A program made the position numbers and the translations under genes. The notes below the pieces were generated by a model. It was given only the letters and a program-made list of their open reading frames with translations, was not told where the DNA came from and did no database searches. DNA of 64,000 nucleotides from Phycisphaerales bacterium (GTDB lineage Bacteria > Planctomycetota > Phycisphaerae > Phycisphaerales > SM1A02). Below are positions 1-7,809 of the stretch, piece after piece. The stretch lies in the NCBI GenBank assembly GCA_014238125.1, contig JABABS010000094.1, forward strand, positions 1 through 64,000, given 5' to 3'. Position 1 is the first letter of the stretch. Every line of letters begins with the position of its first letter.

Positions 1-92
1 AATGCGTCTGATAAGCACAGTGTTTAGTGCGTTTCCAAGGCTTCTAAACGCCATAATTTGAATATCTGCTTGACTTGCATGGTTCGTCGCTT

Positions 93-98
93 TATATT
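93..98 (+). promoter_or_regulatory. -10-like box (TATATT) 6 nt before the GTG start
   Basis: TATATT is followed by six bases and then the GTG of the dockerin protein gene. There is no Shine-Dalgarno. A transcript starting 6-7 nt after this box would be leaderless. No convincing -35 box is visible. Confidence 0.4.
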
Positions 99-104
99 TG
101 ACTT

Positions 105-1763
105 GTGATTTCTTCGCTTACTATCATTACTTCTACTGTGTTACTACTTAGTGGTTATGAAAATAATCAAACATCTATGGGGCTCGAAAATATGGCGCAA
201 ACTCTTCGCGGTGATGTCCGCCTCGTCGTATTAGGAGATTCGTTTAGTGCACCGTATTTTGCTCGTGTTCCCCCAGCGGGGCTTCTGTGTTGGCCGATTC
301 CAAATATTTCAGCACTTGGCGGAGGAGCAACAATAAATAGCAGCGTCATTACCACCACACCACTATGCAGTCCCGTTTCAAAAATAATATCTTCAGATAC
401 ACTTGGGTATAAAGTTGAGCGAAGTACATCTAGTAATAGTTATTTCACTCTTCCAACATTTGGGTTACAAGAGATTTACACTTCGGATACTTTTAATGAT
501 TTAGGTAATAATCGACTTTTTTCATTTCAGCAACCGCCGACAGGAAAATTGCTTTTAGGTAGCGGTCTGCATGGACATTTTGCCCGTGAAGGCGATAACT
601 TACTATTCCGTTTTTTATATCGATGTCCTTCAGATCCATTAACACAAGTTGAAGAAGTTAATATACTTGACTCATATCAGAATGTAGGAACAATCCAACT
701 GCGAAACGGTGCTCGTCCGCTTTGGCATTTAGGAGAAGATCCAAATAATGGAACCAGAGATGCTGTCCCGAGACAAATTAACGCTTCAGCCGTTGATTTT
801 CCAGCAAATAACTCTACGACTGGCTATCTCTCGATGATACTTGAGCAAGTATCCCCTTTGGCATCTACAAATCTATATTTTGAGCCCGCTGGAGGAGTTT
901 ATTACCACATCGACGAAGAAGATAATCGTAAACCAGGATTGTACTACAATCAAATTGCAGATGGAAGTTGGTCCTTTTTTGGATTTGGCTGTGACACAGA
1001 AGGTGCAGGCACGCATGATAAAAAGTTTTCGCTAGAGCAATTCACATACTGGCTAGATGTGGGCACGCTTGAGAGAACACAACCTACAGTTTTTATGTGG
1101 TATTTAGCGCCAGAAAATTTAAGTTACAGCAATGCAACATTGCAATTTACAAATATGATCGAGCAAGCAGACGAAGCTGCGAATCTAGTAGGTCTTACAT
1201 CTGTAGAACATTTCATAGTCATTTCTCATCTGATTGAAATGTGGCAACACGATAGCGAGAGTGTTCATCAACTTTTCATGAATCAACAAAATGCGGCTTA
1301 CGATCTTGCTGCAATGCACTCAAACATCTCGGCAGCATCAATCTATGCAGCTACAGATAAGACGTTGTTCAATGGTGCCAAAGCTGTGCCTTGGCTTATT
1401 GAGCATGGATTTGATAATTTTGAATACGGCAATAACTATCTTGACTTGCCAGATTTTTCAAATGGAGATCTTCTTGACTTATCTAATGTTCATCCAAAAG
1501 GAGTTGAATCTGCGGCATTCTACGCTGCAATACTAGGAGATATCATTCGAGATGCTGGTTGCCCCGCAGATTTAAAACCAGATGGACTGATAGACATTGA
1601 GGACTTATTGTTATTAATTAATGGGTGGGGCGCGGATGGTATAGGTGACATCAATAATGATGGAACCACCGATATTACAGATTTACTTTTTCTTTTTAAC
1701 GATTGGGGTGAATGCTGGCCAGTCCAAGCACCGTTCAATACGCCTGCGTTTCGCGGTCCATAG
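105..1763 (+). CDS. Secreted SGNH/GDSL-like hydrolase with C-terminal dockerin-type repeats
   Basis: A 552-residue protein. Its N-terminal hydrophobic stretch looks like a weak signal peptide. Near residue 44 there is a GDSF motif, matching block I of SGNH/GDSL hydrolases (the Ser nucleophile), and a late SNVHP motif could supply the block V Asp/His pair, so an esterase or deacetylase activity on a polysaccharide is plausible. The last 60 residues hold two dockerin-like calcium-binding repeats, each with a short loop (second loop DINNDGTTD) and an IxDLLxLxxxWG helix. This style is widespread in planctomycete exported proteins. The GTG start at 105 is chosen because a TATATT box ends 6 nt upstream; the ATG at 79 runs straight into a stop. 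The substrate cannot be read from the sequence. Confidence 0.75.
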   Translation: MISSLTIITSTVLLLSGYENNQTSMGLENMAQTLRGDVRLVVLGDSFSAPYFARVPPAGLLCWPIPNISALGGGATINSSVITTTPLCSPVSKIISSDTLGYKVERSTSSNSYFTLPTFGLQEIYTSDTFNDLGNNRLFSFQQPPTGKLLLGSGLHGHFAREGDNLLFRFLYRCPSDPLTQVEEVNILDSYQNVGTIQLRNGARPLWHLGEDPNNGTRDAVPRQINASAVDFPANNSTTGYLSMILEQVSPLASTNLYFEPAGGVYYHIDEEDNRKPGLYYNQIADGSWSFFGFGCDTEGAGTHDKKFSLEQFTYWLDVGTLERTQPTVFMWYLAPENLSYSNATLQFTNMIEQADEAANLVGLTSVEHFIVISHLIEMWQHDSESVHQLFMNQQNAAYDLAAMHSNISAASIYAATDKTLFNGAKAVPWLIEHGFDNFEYGNNYLDLPDFSNGDLLDLSNVHPKGVESAAFYAAILGDIIRDAGCPADLKPDGLIDIEDLLLLINGWGADGIGDINNDGTTDITDLLFLFNDWGECWPVQAPFNTPAFRGP

Positions 1764-1823
1764 CCTAAATTATTTTACGATCTGATTTGGGGTGCTTGGT
1801 TGTGCCAAAAAAACTCGAAGCCA

Positions 1824-2579
1824 TCACTTCGTAGGCACCTGTAATTTTTGTACATCAATTGACCAGATCTTTGGATCCGGTGTTGCAATGTTGAGGAACG
1901 ATGCCTCTTCGTCACTGAGAATATCAATCTGCATGTTTGAAAGCCGACTTACTCGCTTTGTCCCATCGATTTCAACGCTTTCCACGCCAACTGGCAACCA
2001 TGTTTTGATGTCATAAAACAAATTGATATATTCCCATTCATCATTTGTTTTTGGAATGAGATGCAAGCCCACAACCGTGTTGTCAAGCTTTTCGAGTGGA
2101 CCCTCTGTTGGTTTTTCAATTAGCGTCACAACAAACTTCTTCAATACTGATTCTTTTGATTGACCAATTGGTAGTGGTATTGGACCGCTCCCCAATTCAA
2201 ATGGATCAATGTTATCTTGATCGGGGCGTACGAGTTCTCGTTTTATGAATTGTTTTTTATCATGATCAACTTCTGCCATCCAACGACCTGAAAATATGTA
2301 GTGTTTTTGTTTTGTTTCACGGCGGCGGCCAATAATGAGCGTGTCAAATAAAATTGCCGCTTCGCGATTTCCTTCACTTTTCTGAAAAAGCAAACGACCT
2401 GTTCGTATTTCTCTCCGGTCGAGAATTGGATCTGTTCGAGTGTAAAAAATATTCGCCGTAAGCGAAGTAATTTGTACAGATTCAATCTGATCGAGTGCAC
2501 CCTCTGCTGTCATCTTCGTATTCTCTGGACACGATGAAATCGCTGAAATAACCAGAGTTAGAAAAAATTGAATCAGCAT
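1824..2579 (-). CDS. LolA-like outer-membrane lipoprotein-sorting family protein
   Basis: A 251-residue protein with an N-terminal hydrophobic export signal (about residues 1-17), followed by an alternating-strand pattern typical of the LolA/LolB-like fold: an early ITSLTANIFYTRTDP stretch, a LLFQKSEGNREAAILFD strand pair and a YYDIKTWLP-like late strand (here FYDIKTWLPVGVESVE). LolA-family proteins carry lipoproteins through the periplasm, but many planctomycete members are only fold-level relatives, so the role is inferred. It is the last gene of the ispF operon; its ATG overlaps the 3' end of the HD-domain gene by 7 bp, implying translational coupling. Confidence 0.65.
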   Translation of the reverse strand: MLIQFFLTLVISAISSCPENTKMTAEGALDQIESVQITSLTANIFYTRTDPILDRREIRTGRLLFQKSEGNREAAILFDTLIIGRRRETKQKHYIFSGRWMAEVDHDKKQFIKRELVRPDQDNIDPFELGSGPIPLPIGQSKESVLKKFVVTLIEKPTEGPLEKLDNTVVGLHLIPKTNDEWEYINLFYDIKTWLPVGVESVEIDGTKRVSRLSNMQIDILSDEEASFLNIATPDPKIWSIDVQKLQVPTK

Positions 2580-3079
2580 GGAGCCAACTCACACAGGAGC
2601 TCGCGAAGTTGCTCGCGAGCATCTTGTAATTGTTCATCATTTTCGGTGAGAAAAAGAATTCGATCAGCTTTTTCCATAAACTTTTTTCGTTTTTTAGGAA
2701 GAGTGTCTGTTAGATTATCGAAGACATCCGCAAGTTTGATGAGCCTACCCTGCCATGGACCATCGGCGAGTTGCATGTCATACTTCGTTTCTCTTTCTTC
2801 TTCTTCGAGCCGCATGTCCTTAGTCATCGCAGCAACATAATTTGCAACGTTTCGTCCAAACTCTTCTAAGATTTCATCGTAATCAACATCGCAATCTTCA
2901 ATTGTGTCGTGCAATAGAGCGCCAGCAATTATTTCTGGGTCATCAAAACCAAAAACAATACTCGCTGTCATTGCTACTCGAAAACAATGTGAAACGTATG
3001 GTCGCCCATCGTTTCTTGTTTGATGTTTGTGTGCCTCACCTGCAAATGCAGCGGCGTTTTGCCAAAGTTCTTTACTCAT
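2573..3079 (-). CDS. HD-domain (p)ppGpp hydrolase-like protein (small alarmone hydrolase / SpoT HD type)
   Basis: 168 residues from the ATG at 3079, which has a good GAGAGG ribosome site upstream; a longer in-frame reading would have no such site. The metal-binding HD fold is clear: HKHQTRNDGRPYVSH near residues 17-31, LLHDTIEDCD (His57-Asp58, Glu61-Asp62) and KLADVFDNL with Asp118, the pattern of the hydrolase half of RelA/SpoT and of MESH1-type small hydrolases. No synthetase, TGS or ACT domain follows. The likely role is removal of pyrophosphate from (p)ppGpp or a related nucleotide in the cytoplasm. It sits between ispF (8-bp overlap) and the LolA-like gene. Confidence 0.78.
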   Translation of the reverse strand: MSKELWQNAAAFAGEAHKHQTRNDGRPYVSHCFRVAMTASIVFGFDDPEIIAGALLHDTIEDCDVDYDEILEEFGRNVANYVAAMTKDMRLEEEERETKYDMQLADGPWQGRLIKLADVFDNLTDTLPKKRKKFMEKADRILFLTENDEQLQDAREQLRELLCELAPC

Positions 3080-3557
3080 GTTTATTTCCTCTCTGTAATA
3101 ACGCAACGACATGAACTTCAATTGCCCCACATCTGTCAGTTCCTTCGTGCGTTTTTCCCTTTATGTTTACAGGGGCAACAATATACCTACGCAGATTCTC
3201 GCAAATTTGTTCTCGTAAAGAACCAATTTTTGGCTGATCGCACACAACTGTAATGTCTACATTGCAAATTGCCCAACCACCTACATTTACACGATCCATT
3301 GCCTCAATTAGAAATTCTCCTGAATCGCGGTTTTCGTTCTTAGGGTCATTGTCAGGAAATAGCGTACCAATATCCGGTTCACCAATTGCAGAAAGCAAGG
3401 CATCCGTGACAGCATGCATGAGAGCATCCCCATCGCTGTGTGCTATAGCTTGTAGACCACAATGCACTCCAAATCCGCCTATCATCAATATTGCATCGTT
3501 CTCCTTTGAGATTTCGAGGCGATGAAGGTCGTACCCATGTCCAATTCTCATTTCCAT
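3072..3557 (-). CDS. ispF: 2-C-methyl-D-erythritol 2,4-cyclodiphosphate synthase
   Basis: 161 residues, the normal family length. IspF converts CDP-methylerythritol 2-phosphate to the cyclic diphosphate, releasing CMP, in the MEP isoprenoid pathway. Diagnostic motifs: GHGYDLHRL (metal ligands Asp and His), AHSDGDALMHAVTDALL with the third metal His, GDIGTLFP-like EPDIGTLFPDNDP, and the late KGKTHEGTDRCGAIEVH segment. The start at 3557 (MEMRIGHG) is preferred over an in-frame extension reaching 3935, because that extension lies antisense to the lipoprotein gene; ATG 3551 is an alternative. It is first in a three-gene operon, with a TACAAT box 7 nt before the ATG. IspE of the same pathway lies at 57.2-58.1 kb. 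Confidence 0.95.
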   Translation of the reverse strand: MEMRIGHGYDLHRLEISKENDAILMIGGFGVHCGLQAIAHSDGDALMHAVTDALLSAIGEPDIGTLFPDNDPKNENRDSGEFLIEAMDRVNVGGWAICNVDITVVCDQPKIGSLREQICENLRRYIVAPVNIKGKTHEGTDRCGAIEVHVVALLQRGNKHE

Positions 3558-3564
3558 ACTTCGT

Positions 3565-3570
3565 ATTGTA
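3565..3570 (-). promoter_or_regulatory. -10-like box (TACAAT) of ispF
   Basis: On the minus strand TACAAT is followed by 7 nt and then the ispF ATG, in the 49-bp gap between ispF and the divergent lipoprotein gene. Shine-Dalgarno is poor, so the message may be leaderless. Confidence 0.45.
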
Positions 3571-3594
3571 CCCCCCCGACTGCATTTGCCGATG

Positions 3595-3600
3595 TACCAT
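3595..3600 (+). promoter_or_regulatory. -10-like box (TACCAT) of the lipoprotein gene
   Basis: TACCAT followed by exactly 6 nt and the ATG at 3607, with no Shine-Dalgarno. It faces the ispF promoter in the same short intergenic gap. Confidence 0.35.
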
Positions 3601-3606
3601 AGACGC

Positions 3607-4116
3607 ATGCGAAATTTATCTATTATTGCTTTATCAATAGTTCTATCTATTCCCGCTATTTCGGGGTGCAAAATGTATTCTCCTGGTGGAAATGCGTTTT
3701 TTAATGGACCTGACAGTGCTGCCACGTGGGAATCTACTGAGGAATTTCCAAAAACCATTACATTGATCGATACTCGAAGTGGTGAGAACATTTTTATCAT
3801 GGAAATTCCAGTTGGAAAACAACTTGTAATTGATTTTGAAACCGGTGGTGGAAATGGTGCTGTTGAAACACCTGATTTAATGCGTTGGGAAGTTTTCGAC
3901 TTGGGAACCGGCTGGGGAGCTCTTAATAATGCCATGACAGTTCCAAATCGTTGGTCAAGGCGTCTAGATATAGCAATTCGACCCTCAAGTGAATATGCAA
4001 CCCAGAGTGAAGATCAAGCGATGCGTGTTGATACCCTTGAAGATCAACCCGATTGGTGGTCCTCCCAAGGCGGTGAAATCGATGTATATGATCCTGTTGA
4101 TGGGTACGAGCAGTAA
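3607..4116 (+). CDS. Predicted lipoprotein of unknown function
   Basis: 169 residues from the ATG at 3607. The N-terminus is a textbook lipoprotein signal: MRN, a hydrophobic core, and the lipobox AISGC with the acylated Cys near residue 21. The mature part contains FPKTITLIDTRSGENIFIMEIPVGKQLVIDF and an acidic, Trp-containing C-terminus (DQPDWWSSQGGEIDVYDPVDG). I recognise no catalytic motif. It is probably anchored in a membrane facing the periplasm. It is monocistronic and divergent from ispF. An upstream in-frame ATG at 3586 would put charged residues ahead of the signal and is less likely. Confidence 0.7.
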   Translation: MRNLSIIALSIVLSIPAISGCKMYSPGGNAFFNGPDSAATWESTEEFPKTITLIDTRSGENIFIMEIPVGKQLVIDFETGGGNGAVETPDLMRWEVFDLGTGWGALNNAMTVPNRWSRRLDIAIRPSSEYATQSEDQAMRVDTLEDQPDWWSSQGGEIDVYDPVDGYEQ

Positions 4117-4143
4117 CGAGCACTCTGAATTGAGGGTGGAAAA

Positions 4144-4183
4144 GTCACAACAGTGACATTGGTTCATGCTTGCTAAAGCAAGC
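4144..4183. repeat. Two short hairpins in the 4.1-4.3 kb gap
   Basis: GTCAC-AACA-GTGAC (4144-4157) and GCTTGC-TAAA-GCAAGC (4168-4183) lie just downstream of the lipoprotein gene. Neither has a T-tract, so these are not convincing intrinsic terminators; they could be part of the 3' end of that transcript. Confidence 0.3.
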
Positions 4184-4250
4184 CGAAACTCTCAATCAAC
4201 GGACTTTAGAGCAAAGCGAACAACTCACGGGGCTGAATAAACGAACCAGG

Positions 4251-4287
4251 GGTGAATTTTTTGTAATATCTCAATTCACCGTACAAT
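4251..4287 (+). promoter_or_regulatory. Inverted repeat and -10-like box in front of the acyl-CoA mutase
   Basis: GGTGAATT (4251-4258) and AATTCACC (4273-4280) form a perfect 8-bp inverted repeat with a 14-nt spacer. Right after it comes TACAAT (4282-4287) and, 6 nt later, the ATG of the mutase gene. The repeat covers the place where a -35 region would be, so it looks like an operator for a dimeric repressor of a leaderless promoter. This is inference from position and symmetry only. Confidence 0.45.
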
Positions 4288-4293
4288 ACGGCG

Positions 4294-5919
4294 ATGGGCA
4301 CTGCGAACAAAGTGAAAACTGAAATTAATCCTGACACTGTATCGCTTTCGGGATATGTTATTGACCCGCTCTACGAGCCTGCAGGTGGCCAAACTGATCC
4401 AACAATTGGGCAACCGGGAGAGTTTCCCTACACAAGAGGTGTACATGAAACAATGTATCGCTCGCGGCTTTGGACGATGCGGCAGTTTGCTGGTTTCGGT
4501 TCAGCAGACGATACAAACGCAAGGTTTAAATATCTCCTCGAAAACGCAAAGGGGACAAAGGCAAACACTGGGCTTTCCACTGCCTTTGATTTACCAACAT
4601 TAATGGGTCGCGATTCAAACGACCCCCTTTCGATTGGTGAAGTTGGCCGCTGCGGTGTTGCCATTGACACCATCGAGGATATGCACAGGCTCTACGCTGA
4701 CATTCCAATTGACGAAGTAACCGTGAGCCAAACCATCAACGGACCCGCATGTGTTATCTGGGCAATGTATCTCGCAATGGCGACTGAGCGCGACATTGAT
4801 TGGAATTCACTTGGTGGAACGTTACAAAACGATATTCTCAAAGAGTTTCACAGCCAAAACGAATTTATTTATCCACCCGAAGCTTCAGTAAAACTAGTTG
4901 TTGACACGATTGAATTTGCAACAAATAACACCAAACGGTGGAACAGCGTTTCCATTAGTGGTTACCACATTCGCGAAGCTGGTTCAACTGCAACGCAAGA
5001 ACTGGCATTCACGCTTCGTGACGGAATGGAATATGTTGAAGCATGTATAAAGCGTGGTCTTGATGTTGATACGTTTGCGCCTAGACTCTCTTTCTTCTTT
5101 AACAGCCACAACGAGTTCTTTGAAGAAATTTGCAAATTACGCGCTGCTAGAAGAATATGGTCCAACGCGATGCGCGATCGGTATGGTGCAGAGAATGATC
5201 GATCATTGCTCATGCGTACCCACGTGCAAACTGCCGGCTGTTCGCTTACCGAGCAACAACCTCTAAACAACATCGTTCGGGTTGCGTATCAAGCAATGGC
5301 TGGTGTTCTTGGTGGATGTCAATCTCTGCATACAGATTCAATGGATGAAACGCTTGGGCTTCCAACTGAAACTGCCGTTCGCGTTGCACTCCGAACGCAA
5401 CAAGTGCTCGCACACGAAACGGGCGTACACCGAACAGTAGATCCACTTGCTGGAAGTTACTATGTCGAATCACTCACAAATCAAATGGAAAAAGATGCAA
5501 ATCTAATCATCAAGGAAGTTGATGGCATGGGTGGCGTTGTGCAGGGAATTCACAAGGGGTACTTCAGACGATCAATTGCCGAAGCCTCTTACAGATTCGG
5601 ACAAGAGATGGAAGCGCGTGATCGCATCATCGTAGGTGTCAATGCTTATCCAGATGGAAATGAAGATGCGCAAGTTGAATTATTGCAAATACCTCATGCA
5701 GTTGAAACGCAACAATGCGAACGGCTCGACAAAGTTATTTCTACTCGTGATAATGACGAAGCAATGTTGGCACTTGATGTAATCCGAAAAGTTGCGCGCA
5801 ATGACGAAAATGTGATGCAGTCACTCGTTGATGCTTCACTTGCTCGTTGCACTCTTGGGGAAATGGTTCAAGCGATGGCGGATGTTTTTGGTCGATACAG
5901 CGGCGGGCCCGAGTGGTAA
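4294..5919 (+). CDS. Acyl-CoA mutase large subunit (methylmalonyl-CoA mutase family, isobutyryl/2-hydroxyisobutyryl-CoA mutase type)
   Basis: 541 residues covering only the TIM-barrel substrate domain of B12-dependent acyl-CoA mutases; the C-terminal cobalamin domain with its DxHxxG motif is absent, so a separate small subunit is required. Family motifs include TMYRSRLWTMRQFAGFG, GLSTAFDLPT, NDILKEF, SGYHIREAGSTATQELAFTL (active His225) and DETLGLPTETAVRVALRTQQ. The two residues that set specificity in this family are Phe65 and Gln188, where methylmalonyl-CoA mutase has Tyr89 and Arg207; Phe/Gln is the isobutyryl-CoA mutase pattern. There is a 5-residue insertion (around AKGTK) between them. 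The carbon skeleton rearranged is therefore probably a non-carboxylated branched acyl-CoA. It is the first gene of an apparent operon with hisS, 6 bp apart. Confidence 0.88.
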   Translation: MGTANKVKTEINPDTVSLSGYVIDPLYEPAGGQTDPTIGQPGEFPYTRGVHETMYRSRLWTMRQFAGFGSADDTNARFKYLLENAKGTKANTGLSTAFDLPTLMGRDSNDPLSIGEVGRCGVAIDTIEDMHRLYADIPIDEVTVSQTINGPACVIWAMYLAMATERDIDWNSLGGTLQNDILKEFHSQNEFIYPPEASVKLVVDTIEFATNNTKRWNSVSISGYHIREAGSTATQELAFTLRDGMEYVEACIKRGLDVDTFAPRLSFFFNSHNEFFEEICKLRAARRIWSNAMRDRYGAENDRSLLMRTHVQTAGCSLTEQQPLNNIVRVAYQAMAGVLGGCQSLHTDSMDETLGLPTETAVRVALRTQQVLAHETGVHRTVDPLAGSYYVESLTNQMEKDANLIIKEVDGMGGVVQGIHKGYFRRSIAEASYRFGQEMEARDRIIVGVNAYPDGNEDAQVELLQIPHAVETQQCERLDKVISTRDNDEAMLALDVIRKVARNDENVMQSLVDASLARCTLGEMVQAMADVFGRYSGGPEW

Positions 5920-5925
5920 ATACTG

Positions 5926-7170
5926 ATGGCGTGGCAATCACCAAAAGGAACTCGTGATTTTTTCCCAGCCGATTTATCGGCGTTACAACATGTTGAAAAA
6001 TCTTGGCGGAGCGCATCCATCAACGCGGGATTCGATGAAATAGAAGGTCCTATGTTTGAACACCTTGATCTTTACACTGTAAAAAGTGGAGATGGCATTG
6101 TGAGCGAACTTTTTAGTTTTCGCCGTGATAATGGGGACACGGACTACGCGCTACGCCCAGAGTTTACGCCAACACTTGCACGCATGGCGGCTGCGAAGGG
6201 ACGTTCGCTAGCCGTACCAACGAAGTGGTTTGGCATCCCTAACCACTTTCGTGCTGAACGACCGCAACGGGGAAGATTGCGTGAATTTAAACAATGGAAC
6301 GTAGACATGCTCGGTATTGACTCACCTTCTGCAGATGCAGAAGTAATTGCAACTGCAATTCGAGCTCTTGCCGACCTTGGCCTTACATCTGAGGATATTG
6401 TCGTGCGTATTAGCCATCGAGATGTTGTTGCAAAAATGTTACTCGATGGTGGACTCAAAGAAGCGCAACTACAAGTTGCGCTTGGCTTGCTCGACAAACG
6501 AGAAAAAATGCCTGCAGATGTCTTTACAGAAAAAGTTTCGGCCGCTGGAATTGACCCGAGCGTATTCGCACCTTTCGATAACGATACAGAAGCTTCACAC
6601 GAAGACCTCTCAACACTGCTGCACGAGTTAAAACAATGGAATATTGACAAGTGGTGCAAGTTCGATTTTAGTATTGTTCGCGGACTTGCCTATTACACCG
6701 GCATTGTGTTTGAAATTCACGAGTCAGGTGGAAACGAACGAGCGATTGCTGGTGGAGGTCGGTATGACCGACTCATAGAAATGTTTGGAGGACCTTCAAT
6801 TCCTGCCGTCGGTTTCGGGATGGGGGATGTTGTACTTTCTCTTGTATTGCGCGACAAAGGACTACTTGGAGATGGAAACGACTTACTTCCAACACCAGAG
6901 GTGTTTGTCATCAGTGCAAGCGATGAAGGCGATAGCGCAATCAGTGAAACCGTTGCACTTCTTCGCAATGCGAACTTACACACACGAAGAAGTTACAAAG
7001 CAACAAAAAATGTTGGCAAGTTGCTCACTGAAGCAGCAAATTCAAATGCTAGGTTCGCAATCATTCTTGGCGAAGAACTTTCTCGCGGCGAATATGTTGT
7101 AAAAAATCTTGACACTAAAGATCAAGTGACGCTACAACGAGCAAATTTGATTGAACACTTAAAATCATAA
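5926..7170 (+). CDS. hisS: Histidyl-tRNA synthetase
   Basis: 414 residues, the short bacterial form. It charges tRNA-His in the cytoplasm. Class II features: the KGTRDFFP opening, motif 2 region with FRAERPQRGRLREFKQWNVD, the histidine-specific RGLAYYTGIVFEI segment, and motif 3 AVGFGMGDVVLSLVL with its arginine replaced in the usual position by a GFGMGD loop. An anticodon-binding domain follows from about residue 320 (EVFVISASDEGD to the end). The ATG lies 6 bp after the mutase stop, and mqnB starts immediately after the hisS stop codon, so the three are probably co-transcribed. Confidence 0.96.
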   Translation: MAWQSPKGTRDFFPADLSALQHVEKSWRSASINAGFDEIEGPMFEHLDLYTVKSGDGIVSELFSFRRDNGDTDYALRPEFTPTLARMAAAKGRSLAVPTKWFGIPNHFRAERPQRGRLREFKQWNVDMLGIDSPSADAEVIATAIRALADLGLTSEDIVVRISHRDVVAKMLLDGGLKEAQLQVALGLLDKREKMPADVFTEKVSAAGIDPSVFAPFDNDTEASHEDLSTLLHELKQWNIDKWCKFDFSIVRGLAYYTGIVFEIHESGGNERAIAGGGRYDRLIEMFGGPSIPAVGFGMGDVVLSLVLRDKGLLGDGNDLLPTPEVFVISASDEGDSAISETVALLRNANLHTRRSYKATKNVGKLLTEAANSNARFAIILGEELSRGEYVVKNLDTKDQVTLQRANLIEHLKS

Positions 7171-7809
7171 ATGTCTCGTCGAATTCTCATCGTAACAGCA
7201 GTGCAATCTGAAGCAAAAGCGATTGGTAAACCAGCGGATACATTCGTTGTTGCAGGTGGTATTGGTAAGACAAATGCAGCAATCACTACCACAACTTCTA
7301 TCCTCACAGATGGACCGTTTGAATGGATCATCAATGCTGGCGTTGCAGGCGCTCTACCAGATAGCAATCTAAAAATTGGTGATGCTGTCATTGCAAACAA
7401 ATGTGTGTATGCAGAAGAGGGACTCATTACTCCAGATGGATTTCAAACAATGGATGAAATTGGTTTTGATCTTGGTAACTTTAAACAAAACGAAGTCCCT
7501 GTAGATCCTTGGATGTTAAATCGATTACGCGCCATAGGCACCGTAGGTGGAATTGCGACAGTTGCAACATGCAGCGGCACAGACGAACACTCACAACTTA
7601 ATCAGAAGCGCACGGGTTGTATTTGCGAAGCGATGGAAGGCGCAGCTGTTGTACACACTGCGAATCGCCTCGGTGCAAAGGCGATTGAACTTCGCGTCAT
7701 ATCAAATACAACTGGAGATCGAGATTCACAGCAGTGGAATATTGAACTTGCACTCAAAAATTTAGGGGTTGCAGTGCAAGGTGCAATCACTGCCTTGTGG
7801 GCGAAGTAG
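7171..7809 (+). CDS. mqnB: Futalosine hydrolase (menaquinone biosynthesis)
   Basis: 212 residues of the nucleoside phosphorylase/hydrolase superfamily. MqnB splits futalosine into dehypoxanthinyl futalosine and hypoxanthine. Characteristic segments: VAGGIGKTNAAITTT near residue 27, a NAGVAGALP nucleoside-binding turn, IGDAVIANKCVYAEEG, and CEAMEGAAVVHTANRLGAKAIELRVISNTTGDRD, in which the Glu-Met-Glu and late Asp contact ribose and base. It starts directly behind the hisS stop codon. MqnE of the same route is encoded at 50.1-51.3 kb. Because MqnE yields aminofutalosine, an aminofutalosine deaminase must exist elsewhere for MqnB to have substrate. Confidence 0.88.
   Translation: MSRRILIVTAVQSEAKAIGKPADTFVVAGGIGKTNAAITTTTSILTDGPFEWIINAGVAGALPDSNLKIGDAVIANKCVYAEEGLITPDGFQTMDEIGFDLGNFKQNEVPVDPWMLNRLRAIGTVGGIATVATCSGTDEHSQLNQKRTGCICEAMEGAAVVHTANRLGAKAIELRVISNTTGDRDSQQWNIELALKNLGVAVQGAITALWAK

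Noticed and set aside
841..1536. Apparent extra frames inside the dockerin protein gene
   Set aside because: They are out-of-frame shadows; the main frame is continuous with motif content at both ends, so no frameshift is needed.
3558..3935. N-terminal extension of ispF by about 125 codons
   Set aside because: It runs antisense through the lipoprotein gene and adds nothing known to IspF, whose normal length is reached from 3557.
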